From the NCBI RefSeq assembly GCF_009730915.1, contig NC_052488.1, forward strand, positions 22,667,868 through 22,731,867: a DNA stretch of 64,000 bases. The letters run 5' to 3'. This DNA is from Dioscorea cayenensis subsp. rotundata (Eukaryota; Streptophyta; Magnoliopsida; Dioscoreales; Dioscoreaceae). The position numbers were made by a program, and so were the translations under genes. This document shows, one piece after another, positions 1-12,050 of the stretch; position 1 is the first letter of the stretch; the number at the start of each line of letters is the position of its first letter. Below the pieces are notes generated by a model. The model was not told the DNA's origin. It searched no databases and saw only the letters and a program-made list of their open reading frames with translations.

Positions 1-221
1 TCTGCTTGAAGATGAAATAGTGTATCTTAATCATTAGATTAGCAAATACTGCAAGATAACCTATTGTGTTGTTTGAAGATATAGACTTCAAATGGTTCGG
101 TTCAGCGTGTACCTAAGAAGTGACTGAGTTAAGACACTTGACAAAGTTTAGATATCATTTATTCAAGAGAGCCTAATGAAAAGGAGTGTCGCAGAGAAAC
201 TCTAGTGCCTTCCTCTTTTAC

Positions 222-2379
222 CTGGTTAGTTGTTCAGTTGGGTTGCATGGAATAACGCCGCATGGTTCATCAGAACTTGCGGCCTGAAGTTGAGCTGCAG
301 TCGAATTAGTAGGTTCCAAGGCGAATCCCAATTTGCCCCACTTATTGCCATGATAAATTCCAGCTTGGAATAAGGTTTTGCTGTCATCTCTAACCTTCTT
401 CCCTTGGAGACGAACACCCACACGTACTCCACCGCCCAGTATCGCTGTTACTGCTTCCATAACTCTTCCCTGCATTAGAAATTGCAGAACAATGATAACA
501 TGTTCTGATTAAAAACAAGACTAACAAACCTATATCACTTTCTACTTATGCCGACAATTTTGAGGCTGTGAATTTTTTAGATGAAAAGGAGAAAACCTAA
601 ATCCTTTAAAAACTCAGCATTTAGTTTGCATGCTTTGGCAGTTCAACTTGGAAACAAATGAAATTACGTAAGTTTCAGAAGATGGTAAGTAAAGCATGAA
701 TTTTGGGATATTTCAAAAGAAATAGAAGATGAAGGTTAGAACAAATCAGTGAAGGATGATACAGGTGAAGGTCCTAATGCGTAACAGAGATTTTTCTCAA
801 AAAAAAAAAGAAAAAAAGATCAGCTTCTTTCCTGGTTCACCCCCAAGAGTGAGTAGGAAGACACACAAAAGAAATATACAAAGTAAGAATGAAATTTACA
901 AATATAAGAAACTACGCACCTTTAGAGAAGCAATAGTGGCAGTTTCAGGAATCTCAATTAGAAGTTCTGGTACCTTGAAGGACTTGATACTGAGTTTTCC
1001 TGTACAGAGAAAGAACAGAAGCTGTAAGGAAAGTATATGTTAACAGCACAAATTCCATGGCGTTATTTCAATAAAACCTAAAGTACCGTGATAGTTTTCA
1101 GATTCTTCCAATGATCTATGTGAAGCAACGATGGGAGACAACCTATTAGCTGCCAACAAAGGAGATGAGCTATCAAATCAGCCATTTAGAAGGCACAGGT
1201 GAAGTAATGCAAGTGCATTTAAAAGTCAAAAGAACATCCTTCAGGCAAATTGAACAAGACGTTAAATTCTTCAGCCTAGATATCATTTTGATCAAAATCA
1301 GAGGTATGATATTCACCTCGAACTGCACCATAGTATATTGACCGCTTGTCAAAATGCCTTCTCCTCTTAAGAGGGCATCTTTGAGTCCTTCGGCGTTTAT
1401 AACATATTCTCTTACTGTTAAACACCGCATTCTTACCTACATCTAATGACAGGATGAAAAGAAACCTTCAAGTCAAAGTCTGGGCAGAACAAATAAAAGA
1501 TTAAGAACTTAAATCTTAAGTCACAACAACAAAAATTACACATAATGATCCCGATCAACTCAGCAAGAAATGTTGGCATTCGCTTTAGATAGGAAAGAAA
1601 ACAAGGAAATCCTGTTGCATACCATTGTAAGGAGGCTCTCCATTCTTTGATATCATGGGGTTAACTCTTGAAAATTTTGCAGCCAGTAACTGTCTTACTC
1701 TATTTCCTATACGCTGCTGTGGCCTAAAGGCCTTGGAAGTAATGGTGCTGTGGTTAGTGCACCTGGAATAGTTTTCGTCATCATCTCTATCTACAGGTAG
1801 TTCCATATTATCCCGTTGTCTACGGAAGGAACTATTAAGAGGAATGCAATCCTCAACAGAAGGTGATTCAGTGCTGTTTTTTGTGCCAACCAAGGCAGAA
1901 GATTTCAAATTCAGTTGCACTGGATCCTTCAAACTGCATTGCTTCCTCAAAGGACAATTCTCCCCGAGTTGGGAATCCTTCAAATCCAATGCACTCTGAC
2001 AGAAACTTCCCTGCTCAAAACCTTCATCTGTAAACGGTTTCTCTTCAAAAAGCTTTCCATTTTGAGGGGTACTGTTTGAGGTAGGGCAGGAAGTTCCAGT
2101 GACGATTTTCTGTGGTGAAAGACTGTATTTCCCCACTAACAATTCATCTGCCACTGTCGCAAGCAAGTCAAACGCGCACATCTGATTGTCATCAACCTTC
2201 TTCCTGACGGAACGCTTCCCCTGCAAAAAAATTTGAGAATTTTTTTAAAAAAACCCAGAAAATAAAAATATAGTCATAACATGAAATAAAAAGAAAACCT
2301 TTGCTGATTTTGGAACTTGGAGCATCGGAGGCACATGAAAGCCATTGAAATCATATCCCAACCTCTTCTTCAACACCAT
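222..2379 (-). CDS. Telomere repeat-binding protein (TRP/TBP type), 3' end beyond the window
   Basis: Seen: six coding exons fit in phase: 2379-2299, 2220-1623, 1436-1317, 1149-1087, 999-920 and 469-222, giving about 396 residues before the gene runs off the left edge. The start reads MVLKKRLGYDFNGFHVP, then KKVDDNQMCAFDLLATVADE, both hallmark N-terminal blocks of plant TRP1/TBP1/RTBP1-type proteins. A basic stretch (KRRRTQRCPLKRRR) in exon 3 looks like a nuclear signal. Exons 5-6 encode KLSIKSFKVPELLIEIPETA and VMEAVTAILGGG, the ubiquitin-like domain. Known: the family binds double-stranded TTTAGGG repeats through a C-terminal Myb domain with a plant extension; that part lies outside the window. 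Exon 3 to 4 joining is the least certain splice. The final exon has a good CAG/GTAAAAG donor at 222, so more exons must follow. Confidence 0.88.
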
Positions 2380-3540
2380 AACTTAAACTCATACCAAGAA
2401 AAAAAGTATCAGTGACATCTACCGGGCAGCATGATCACACCAAAAAAAAAAGGCATTCTTCATATCTAAATGCAGGCCAACAAATTTCATGCAACGCCAA
2501 CCATTTTGTATCATTCGAGAAAGAACACCATTGGTGGTAGGCGGAACACAAGAAACATGTTACAGAACTGTGATTAGAAGCAGCAAAACTGGATTAAAAA
2601 TAAGTGCTTTTTATACGATTGCAAAACTTGATCTTTGGATCATGGATTAAACTCAATAAATACTCCAAAGTGTAAAAAACAAACCAAAAAACAAGAACAC
2701 TCTTCTTTCACAATTCCATTTTACAGATGCCTTCGCCCTTTTAATAACATACCAACAGGAAGCACATAAACAAACAGAGGTACTCAAATCACCACATAAG
2801 CTTACATTCATCTTCTTCTATAGCTTAAAACGAAAGATAATAAACTCAGTTCTTGTAGGCGTATGACAAATGAAAAGAATTTTTCAAAAGGAACAACATC
2901 CGACGCAAAAAAATCCACAAATGAAGAATAGAAATCTAAGCATAAGTCAGGAAAGATCCAAAAAAGAATAACTTCAGCTTGATTGTATAAATAGAGAATT
3001 ATATAAAACCAAAACAACATTTCAAACATGAGATTAGATCAAGATTCCACCTATGCCGCCTCGGGATATTAAAGAACCAGGAAAAAAAAACATTTTTTTT
3101 ATTGTGAGGACAAATAAGATCCAAAAAAAAACCGCGGTTTATGCGAAGTTGGCACCAGATCCAAAATCCAAATTGAAAGAAAATGAAAAAAATAAATTAA
3201 TATCAAAATTCAGAAACAAAATCGAATTTACTTTCCCAACAGAGCAAACCCTTGAGATCAAAGAAACAATAATAAAAATAATAAAAAAAACAATAACCCT
3301 CGCTAATAATGAAACAAGATTCAGTCATCTAACCTTCACGGAATTCCTCCTCAAACCTTCAGATCTTCAAAGAAATGATTTAGAATTCCAACATAAAAAT
3401 TCCGCCATAGATTTCAACCCATGCTTAAAATTCAGATGCTCTCACGGTCTTCTCTAATCAAAGAATCAAAATCCAACCCCAAAAACCCTTTTTTTTTTCC
3501 TCTCTAAATTTCCCACTTTTTTCTCTCCCTCTTCTCAAGA
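2380..3540 (-). promoter_or_regulatory. 5' leader and upstream region of the telomere-binding protein gene
   Basis: No conserved coding sequence is visible. The segment directly upstream of the ATG is AT-rich. A pyrimidine-rich stretch lies at about 3487-3540, and a dense GC-richer block at about 3600-3720 may mark the promoter. Long reading frames here on either strand are low-complexity, lysine-rich and resemble no family I know. I infer a leader with at least one intron plus promoter, but the transcription start cannot be read directly. Confidence 0.4.
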
Positions 3541-4338
3541 TCGCCAAAACCCTGGAAAACTACCACTCTTAAACCCCATTCACGGTTGAACTGTTTGACC
3601 CTCTAAGTAACCGGATCAACAAGTAAACTCCCGTACGCACACCGGCTATCACAAGTCTCCCCGCCCTCCGATATTGTTATCCGATATCCATTCCTCCGAT
3701 ATCAGCCACGTGGACGTCCCTGTCGATCGTAAGGTGAAAGAAGGCAGTTTTAATACCCTGGAATTTTGAAGTTACTGGTAAGATGCTGTACTCTTGACCG
3801 TGTGATGAATTTATTCAACGGTTCAGATAAAGCAAATCTTTGGTATTACTCGGTAATATTTTTTACTAATATATATATATATATATATTATAAAATATGA
3901 TTAATTTATTTAGAGTTTGATTATTATTGTGATTAACTCCATGGAAGTGAGAATTTACATTCCTTATTAAAATTGTAAAAGTGATTATTTTGTAATTCAT
4001 TTAAGAAATGCATGGATTTTCATTGCTATAGCATAGTAATGCATGCAGATTCAAATGGGCGGCGTCTTTATACGGTTCAATTAGTTAACTTTTACATTGA
4101 TATGCACGGATGAACGGATGTACTCAGCATTAGTAAAGTAGAACGCCAATTATTCAAGCTCCTATTGAAGCAAAAATGATGCTCCATCAATGAATGATAA
4201 AGTCATTCTTGTAATAACCCCAATAATCATGATTAAAGGATTAAAACATACCCGCCACTTTCACAAAGTGAGCATGGTATTGTAAAACATGGAGAGTGAG
4301 AGATGCTGCAGTGGAATTACTTCTAGAAAGACGAGCAT

Positions 4339-4454
4339 AATTAATTAATTAATGTTGATTAGGGGTGATAGCTAGAAGTTTTGTAATGTAGCATATTTGT
4401 CATAACATTAATTAATTAATTAATGTTGATTAGGGGTGATAGCGAGAAGTTTTA
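4339..4454. repeat. Imperfect direct duplication of about 45 bp
   Basis: Two copies (about 4339-4383 and 4409-4454) share a run of TTAA units followed by AATGTTGATTAGGGGTGATA and then AGC, one variable base, and AGAAGTTTT. They differ at about one or two positions besides the number of TTAA units, so the duplication looks recent. There is no coding context. Confidence 0.8.
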
Positions 4455-4587
4455 TAAGATTTCTGGGAAGAGACTTCTTCTGGACGATGTTGGAAAGGGC
4501 TAGGTATAATAATAGCCACAAACAGAGAAAGCAATGACTCTTTGTTTAGTTCAATGCTTATCCACAAAAGCAAAGGACCCAACCCCA

Positions 4588-4620
4588 CAATCCCAATCCC
4601 AATCCCAATCCCAATCCCAG
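4588..4620. repeat. AATCCC hexanucleotide array
   Basis: About five and a half tandem AATCCC units. In translation this makes Ser-Gln or Pro-Ile dipeptide runs in overlapping frames, which are artefacts of the repeat. It is not the plant telomere unit TTTAGGG. Confidence 0.85.
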
Positions 4621-5386
4621 TGGGTGGCCATCGTTTCAGCTTCAAGCTGCAAACAGATGAACCATCCTTGTCACCCCATAATAATAAAAATAATAAAAGG
4701 ATGTATACCTTTTCTTTTATATAAAGAAATGAATTATAACAAGCGCACAAAAGGAAATGCCATAACAAGCGCACCGAGAGACCAGACCATTAACTATAGT
4801 TAAAAGATTTCAGCCATGGCCCAATGTAAGCTTCATAATCATTGTTAGTTTTGACTACTTAAATTAAAAAAATAAATAAATGCCTAATAAATTTTATACA
4901 AAATAATATATATATATATATATATATGCAAAAGTTAATACAAGCAGGATAGATTACAATAGGTTAAGAAAATGGTTTCAAATTTGAATCAGTGTTAAAA
5001 TAATAACACAACATTTCAGGAAGATCCCCATTTGCACGTGTGCATGCACTCACTCAAGCCAAACATTCCAAATATTGAAAGGCCTAAAAAGAGCTCTTTC
5101 AGTTTTCCTTCTCACAAAAAAAATGGAGAATCAATCCAGGTGGGGGAAAAAGGAAGATCGAACAAAATGAAAAGAGATTACAGTTCATGAAACACCATCG
5201 CACAAATGAAGCATTGCAGGATTAAATAGAATTTGCCATAATAATTACCAGAGATTATATGAGCCTAGTATCATCTACAAACCCTCAACAGTAAACAATG
5301 ATATGAATGTCAGAGGACACCACCCCAGCAAATACTAATGAAGCAGATCGAAATCCTAACTCACTGGCCTCAAAGGAGCATATATG

Positions 5387-8300
5387 TCATTCAGCAGACA
5401 CATTACCATATTGCCATGGATTGAACGCGATGGAGTTAATATCGACCTCCTCTATGACATCCTGAGCTATCAACTACTGCCCTATGCTCAGTGTACTTAC
5501 CATTATACTCATATACCTCCAGGTCACCCCATGGTGTTGGAGTAATCTCCCCAGATAAGTCGAACCATCTCGGAGTAAACTTGTGCCCATTGGCCTCTCG
5601 GTTTCTTTTTTCGGCCCTCTGCTGTTCCTCCAGTCTGAAATATCAGCATCACAGGGAAAATGTGAATAACATAAATAATAACAGATTATAATGCAGATTC
5701 TCAATCAGCCTTCGTTATTTCAAAATGTTTTTACATGGAATTTAAAATTGAAGATATGATGGCTTAAAATTTTGATTCTACCTGCTTTTTTCTGCACCAG
5801 ACTTGGACATGTCACCTTTTTCAAGAGCATATCTATCAGGCCGCAGTCGTGAATCGGATGCCAATAGCTTCTTGGGTGCTGTCTCGAAGCTGTTTAGCTT
5901 GTGAGCAAAATGTGTGTACTGGTATTTATCGTTCGCCGGTGTAGCTGCAACTTTCCATATCTAGCAAAAAAAAAAAAAATTCAAGAATCCAGGGAAAAAC
6001 GCAGCTATGGTCAGTGACCATAATTACTCAGCTACAGTATCTATAAACTGAACACGTAGAAAAGAAGTAAACAAAAGATCACTGTGACAGTTCTTACGTT
6101 TCCCCTGTGCTCAAGATTCTAATAGTGAAAGCAAATCAAAGGAAGTCTTAAGACAATCTGTACTATAAAAGTTATTTTTTCTAAGTAAAGGAGTTCTAAT
6201 AAATATAATTTTATCCATGCCCTATAAAGATAGAAAATAAAACCAGAGATTCTCAAACTTTACCTCTTTCAATTCTGTGCCAGGAAGAGGTTCTCCTTCC
6301 AGATCACAAGGTTGGCAACTCATTGACTCATTCCATTTGCCAGTCATCAATAATTTTGGTTCCTCTGATGCATTATATACATAGCCATCAACTTCATATC
6401 GACCAGCCCTGTAATCCAATAAAGCTTCCTATAAATCAGGATAAAGAAGCAACACAAATACTGATCAACCAATATAATAAATACAAATATCATCTGAATG
6501 TTCAAAACATTTCAAAGGAATCCAAACTAAAGCATTCGTGGGTCTGACAATACCCTGCTTTTGTTGCATGCTACAAGAGCAAATCTACCACATAACAGCA
6601 CTAAAAAAGGACCAAGAAACAAGAGTATAAGATATACATGACTGGAAATTGAAAATCACAAATACATGGGATTTGCTAATAATTGGTTGATTTTACCCTT
6701 TACATTTTACAAGCACCTCCAATAGCACAATAAGAGAAAAAAATATATATGTGAAACCATACAAAAACACATAACAAGAAAATAATTATCATACCCAAAC
6801 CAGCCACATGGTTGAAAATATAGCACGGCCTTGTCTCCGGTGGTCAAATTTGTCATAATCATCTCCCCAGGTGAATCAACCCATGTGCGACCAAAAATAA
6901 GGTTGTTAACCTTTGTAGGAGGGGGGACAAGATCGAAGACTACACCAGCCTTCTTAAGGGTCACCCTTGTTCTGCAACATCGCAAATACAATTTAAACAA
7001 GTCTATGATTTTGTCAGATATTCCTTATGAACATCATTCTAAACTGACAAATTATATACTACAGAAGACAGAACTGGGTAATAAAAGACAAATATGTAAT
7101 ATTGACACCTTTCCTAATTAAAAACTCACCTTCCAACAGGATATACTTCTACTGAATTTCCAAGAAACTTTGTCTTCAATTTAGAAGTGATGTCATAAGT
7201 GAAATGCTCATTCTCAGCATGCCCTGCACTCATCGGAGGATGATGACTAATCTGAAATACAAATAATAATAATAAGCTATTGTTGCGCTATTATGGTAAA
7301 CCTTGTAACGCAATTTCTCAAATACCAAAACAAGATGAGAATACAATTACAGCTAATTCAATACCAATTTACCAAAGGAAACTGGTTGTTCTACAAATTG
7401 CATAAAAACAATATTAATTTCACATGATCACAAAAGAAAGCAAAAGCGAGAGAGGCTATGAAACTTACCTGTTCTGAAATGAACGTGATACCATTATGAT
7501 TGACCATTTCATAAGTTTCTCCAAGGATTGGATTGAAAGGCTTCCACGTCCGCTGATAGGCGAAATACACAGAAATTGCCCATGAAGCTGCAAGCATCAA
7601 GAGTAGAAATCACATTATGGATTTATGCACATAGAAAGAAGAAGTGGTAACAAAATAAGATAAACTTACAAACATAGGCCACACGCATGTAAGGATCCTC
7701 ACATTCATCTGCTAAATCTAACAAATGAGTATATTCCAATATCTGCATCACAGTTGCAGACTGTATTAGATTTTGCAAAGAACTGCTGAAAAGACCATCT
7801 CCAAATGAATGGTAGTATCAGATAGCATGTGGATACTTTAGTATCAATTTAAGCATAGGAGAGTGGAACATGGAAGTTACTGAATGCAGAAAGATAATAC
7901 AAAAATACAAGTTATAATCATAGAAAAACTGCCAATCTATCTGTTTAATATATTGCAGAAGGAAAGGGAGGCCCATCTGACTTCAAATTCCCCAAAGCCC
8001 CAGAAAAATTCCATAACATCCTCATATCATGTCAGCAGAACATTTAACCAATCATTTACTTGCAAGGAGTCAACGTCGTTTGACAGAAACAAAGCCCAAA
8101 ACAAACTCTTTGCAAAACAGCCAATGGCTTTCAGTGAGGCCCTAAATCCTAATTCCTAAACACTAACAGTATCAAAACCTGAAAACCTATTACTCAACTC
8201 AAGTATCTGTTAAGGTAATCCGCAACCCAAGTCATATCATGCCTCCATTGAATTGCTTGAAAACCATATAGTACTTTTCAATACAGCAGCAGTTTACCAG

Positions 8301-10208
8301 ATAAAGCCCTTATGAGCATAGGAAAAAAATTAATGATCCCACACAAAGGGAATTTTCACAGTGCCTGTGGGTAGAAGAATCACAAACCTCTGCCATTCTC
8401 TGAAGCATGGTCATTGGTTCAAATATGATAACCGGAAGTGTCACCAATGACGTAACATCTGCTCCTATGTATTTGTGCATCATTTTCCAATAACCATCAC
8501 GGTCCTGCATAAAATGAAAAAGAATTTACACAGAAGACAGAACTTCAGCTAATGAAATTTAATTGCATGGTATATGATATAAAGGTTAAATTATGATGCT
8601 CATAGAGCGCAATGACGATAGCAGATTGGCATGTATTAATTATTAAAGCACCTCCGAAAATAGTATCAAGTAAAGAGTGTCAAGATTCACAATTCATGAG
8701 GAAAATATGAAGAAATAAAACAGCTAAATTAGATTTAAATATTTTGTCCCCAATATTTGTTCAAGAAAACATAAGGTGGAAAAGAAAGAACTACCTCCTG
8801 TTTCCACCTCCCCCTTTGGGCTTCTGCTTCAGCATCTTCAGTGCTTCCTTCAGGGTTTATCACTTCGAGTCCTTCATAACCCATTAAACTGAAAGAAGCA
8901 AATTAACTTTGCCTCAATAACAATATAAGTGTAAAACAAAGTAAAACTACTTTCCATCATATAAGATGGAGCCATTGTACAAAAATCTTACAGATAATTT
9001 ATGGTGTATAAAAAGAGTGCAGATAATCATCAAGAGATGGTCTTCTCATTACCAAAGAAGGCGGGATAGAGTAAATCGCAGAATTTCAAAATACTAACGT
9101 TAAAAAAAAAAAAAAAAACATTTGAGTATTCAAAACTATGTACTTAAATATGATCAAATGGAGGAACATATGTAACAACCAGAAATTACAAGGAGAATCT
9201 GAAGAGGAATTAATGATGAAGTATTGTGTTAATTTTGTGAAACCGTTATTAACAAACCAAATATCTAGTGTTGTTTTCAGTAAGCCAGTGGCTTCTCAGT
9301 AACACGATAAAAATTCATAATAACCTGTAGACATTTATCTGACTTTCTAAGGAAACAAACTATCATAAAATCAACCATTAAATTAGTTCCCGCATATGGC
9401 TCCAATAGAATATGGTTTGACACCAAATTACAAGATACAACTTTAGATTCAAAGCATTTCAGATTAAGGTGCTGCCCACACAATTGGCTGGTCAATGAAA
9501 AATAATTGTGCCCTAGATACTGGATTCACTATACTATCGAGGTGGTATAGCAAAAATTCAAACTGGATGAAAAAAAAAAATTCACCTGGGTCCTAGGAAG
9601 TAATGGCAAAATTTGCGTAAAAGACCCAAAACATATAACAGAAACTGACCATGGTAAAAATCCTGATTTTCAAACTTTATTAAAAAAAACTATGAAACTT
9701 TAAAATTAACATTGCTATAAGAAAAACATCTCCAGCTGTTGACATCGAAGGCTCCAAAAACATCAACAGATGTAAGACCAACTATGTCGCGCGGAGAACA
9801 ACAGGCGGACCTTACTATCTTATAAGCAGGGGAATCGCCATAAAAGATTCATCAAAGCTACTCAAATCAATAATACAATCCTAAAAACCATAATGAACAA
9901 CTCGTTTCAAATAAATTCCGCCCGATGTTCTCAATAATCAGAGTCAATAAGGATTCAACCACAAATCAGTGAGAATCCCCAAATCCAACCTCAATTACTA
10001 GAAATATGACAAAACAAAACATCAAACGAAACCTCACCATGCCAAAACACAAGTCATACATTAAGGAAATCATATAATCCAATCGATCTACAACGGATCC
10101 ATACCCATTAACCGATTTCTGCATGGCGGAACCCCAGCTCCTGACGCTGGACGAGATCGCCGCGAAGAACCCACCACCTTCAGTGGGCTTCTCATCCCCT
10201 GAACGCAT
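5387..10208 (-). CDS. ORP3A: Oxysterol-binding protein-related protein, ORP3 type
   Basis: Ten exons on the minus strand: 10208-10105, 8888-8795, 8504-8388, 7742-7670, 7587-7469, 7251-7130, 6971-6795, 6408-6264, 5960-5782 and 5634 to the stop. Phases match throughout. Expected product is about 458 residues, usual for the short plant ORPs that lack a PH domain. Seen: [17 protein letters not shown], the lipid-binding lid region; the OSBP signature as [18 protein letters not shown] (exon 6); and the C-terminal FTPRWFDL and FNPWQYGN. Known: such proteins bind sterols or PI4P and work at ER contact sites; Arabidopsis ORP3a is ER-associated. The start is the ATG at 10208 because it begins a glycine-rich head like that of relatives. 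Oddity: the last exon shifts by one base at 5461-5462, so the frame as given ends at 5436 (442 aa), whereas the conserved tail runs on to 5387. Confidence 0.93.
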
Positions 10209-11289
10209 CGCCACAAGCCCTAATCCAAAGACGAAGCACGAAGCTCAAGAAGAAGAAGAAGAGAACAACAAGCTTCGAAACCCTGGCGAGATCTCTAGGG
10301 CTTTTATATACGTTCGAGAAAAAGGAGATCTAAGACGCGGAGAGGAAAAGAGGAGCCTTTTCGAGAAGGATTTCCGCGCTCGGGTTGGACCTCAACGAAG
10401 GCCGGCGATGTTTTTCCCTACTTAAGAACGAAGGGAAGGGATGCAGTTGAGCTGACTCGTGATCCTGCGGAGAAGCGTATGCTTAAATAGTCTCCTCGCT
10501 TATCAACTGAGTCGGTTGTCTGGTGACGTCGTCATGTGAGCCTGGTCCGTTAGATCGAGAGGTCGATGTGCGATTAACGAGTTCCGGCGGACCAGTGTGA
10601 TTTGGGTTGGTTTAGACCTTTGGAGGCACACGGTTGCCGGGACTGGGTTCGTGACACTTTCAAGCTGGCGGCTCGTTATATTATTCGGGTGTGAACGTGA
10701 AGGCCCTGGCGTGGGTTTTTGGAATTCTAAATTGGATTATCTAGAAGCATTATATGAAAATTATCAAATTTAAAAATATGATAATTTAAAATGCATCTGA
10801 TACGACAGCCATAAACAATAAAACTAAAGCAACAATATATATAGCGGCCAATCATTTAAGTACGTATCTAGATTTAAAATCTACAGATGTTTTAGCCGCA
10901 ACTATTATATCATCATCTAATGACGACAAGCCTTTTTCTTTTTTTCCTTTTTTTTACATGATATTTTTAACACCCACAACTCACACGTCTTCTCTAAAGA
11001 GTTCATTAATCAAACGGAGGACTTCGGAATGAATTTGGTTGTGATGCTACGCTGGGAGAGGTGAATATTGGAATATTGGTGAGAACAAGGTTGCATGAAG
11101 AGCTTGTCTAAAGGGGGAGCATGTGCAGAAGCATGTGGTGAGGGATGAGATTAGTGATATTGACGGAGAGTCTGGAAGGTTAGCGAGCGGTGATCAGGCA
11201 GTGCGGGACTAACTCAGGAAAATATTTATCGTATGAAAACAGAAAAAATAAATTAAAAAAAAAAATCACAACCATTGGATGAGGATTTA
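10209..11289. other. Intergenic, ORP 5' flank
   Basis: The first 250 bases are the GC-richer leader and promoter side of the ORP gene. The rest is AT-rich and I see no conserved coding sequence. A stretch at 11040-11220 is less AT-rich, but no frame in it resembles a protein I recognise; it could belong to the LINE remnant that follows. Confidence 0.5.
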
Positions 11290-11723
11290 ATGACTGTAAT
11301 AGTAACTTCGATGATAACTACAGATCATTTATTTCTCCGGTGCCCATTTGTTCATTTTATTTGGGGATACTTTGTTCGTTTATTTTAGCTGCCAGAGTCG
11401 CCCCATTCCTTTCGTCATGTTTGGGGGACATGGCGCTTTTGATTGAAACCATCCTTTCGGGATATGGGGGATTTGATTGTGAAAGCAATTATATGGAATA
11501 TTTGGTTTGCTAGAAATGACCTTATATTTAATGTAAATGTTGTGCTTGCTTTTGCTACTATCCTCAAATGTGACAGAATAATTTTATCTTGGTTGTCTAC
11601 TATGGCAGAGAATTCTTCGGAGAAGCTCGATGATTCTATTCCACCATCAGGCACAGCTTGGACCTTCTTGGGTAACTCTTGGAGGAGATTAGTGGTTCCT
11701 TGACGGCTGAGGAGGCGTACGAT

Positions 11724-12044
11724 TGTAATGATTGCAAATGAACTAACCCTTTAGTCCCACATCGGCTATGAGATGGAGTCTTTATGTGCTGGTTGGTTGA
11801 GTACCGGGGTCTGAGTGAAGTGGAGAGTCGATGTGGGGCACGACTCGTCAGGTTTAGTCGGATGCGCTGGCCATAGAGGGTTCTGACCAGGCTGGTTGGC
11901 TGCGCGCTGGGGTCTGAGTAAAGTGCCCTGAGTGAAGTACTGTTCGTCAGGCGTCAATGTCTTGATTGGTGGGGTAATGTAATGATTGCAAATGAACTAA
12001 CTCATTTAGTCCCACATCGACTATGAGATGGACTCCTTGTGTGC
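11724..12044 (+). repeat. Two copies of a ~68-bp module about 252 bp apart
   Basis: Copies at about 11724-11789 and 11977-12044 share GTAATGATTGCAAATGAACT, then TTTAGTCCCACATCG and CTATGAGATGGA. The intervening DNA also repeats internally: GCTGGTTGG and GGGTCTGAGT each occur twice. The arrangement looks like a tandem duplication inside the 3' part of the LINE remnant, or a separate small repeat inserted there. Confidence 0.75.
11753..11764 (+). promoter_or_regulatory. snRNA upstream sequence element (USE), copy 1
   Basis: AGTCCCACATCG is an exact match to the plant snRNA-gene USE consensus RTCCCACATCG. No clear TATA box stands at the expected distance here (only TTTATG), so this copy is probably not an active promoter. 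Confidence 0.5.
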
Positions 12045-12050
12045 ATATAA
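12008..12050 (+). promoter_or_regulatory. USE plus TATA with Pol III-type spacing, copy 2
   Basis: AGTCCCACATCG (12008-12019) is followed after 25 bases by ATATAA (12045-12050). Known: in plants a USE-TATA gap of about 24-26 bp marks Pol III snRNA promoters (U3, U6), and about 34 bp marks Pol II ones. A TTTTT run near 12091-12095 could end a very short Pol III transcript. I see no U6, U3 or 7SL sequence downstream, so any product would be unknown. This is suggestive only. Confidence 0.4.

Larger units (their letters stand above)
3541..5386. other. Intergenic, AT-rich, with short repeats
   Basis: No gene is supported. It holds AT microsatellites at about 3870-3890 and 4905-4927, a duplicated 45-bp segment (4339-4454), an AATCCC hexamer array (4588-4620), and a G-box-like CACGTG near 5036. 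The right end is the 3' flank of the ORP gene. Confidence 0.6.

Noticed and set aside
1173-1430. 85-residue minus-strand frame inside the telomere-binding gene
   Set aside because: Wrong frame: the exon phases require the frame giving KRRRTQRCPLKRRR, which matches the family.
3053-3457. 134-residue plus-strand frame antisense to the telomere-binding gene leader
   Set aside because: Lysine/isoleucine-rich low complexity, no family resemblance, and it lies in an AT-rich upstream region.
4430-4803. Frames with Pro-Ile, Ser-Gln and Gly-Ile repeats
   Set aside because: Produced entirely by the AATCCC tandem array read in several frames.
10123-10425. 100-residue plus-strand frame across the ORP first exon
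   Set aside because: Antisense shadow of the conserved ORP start and its leader.
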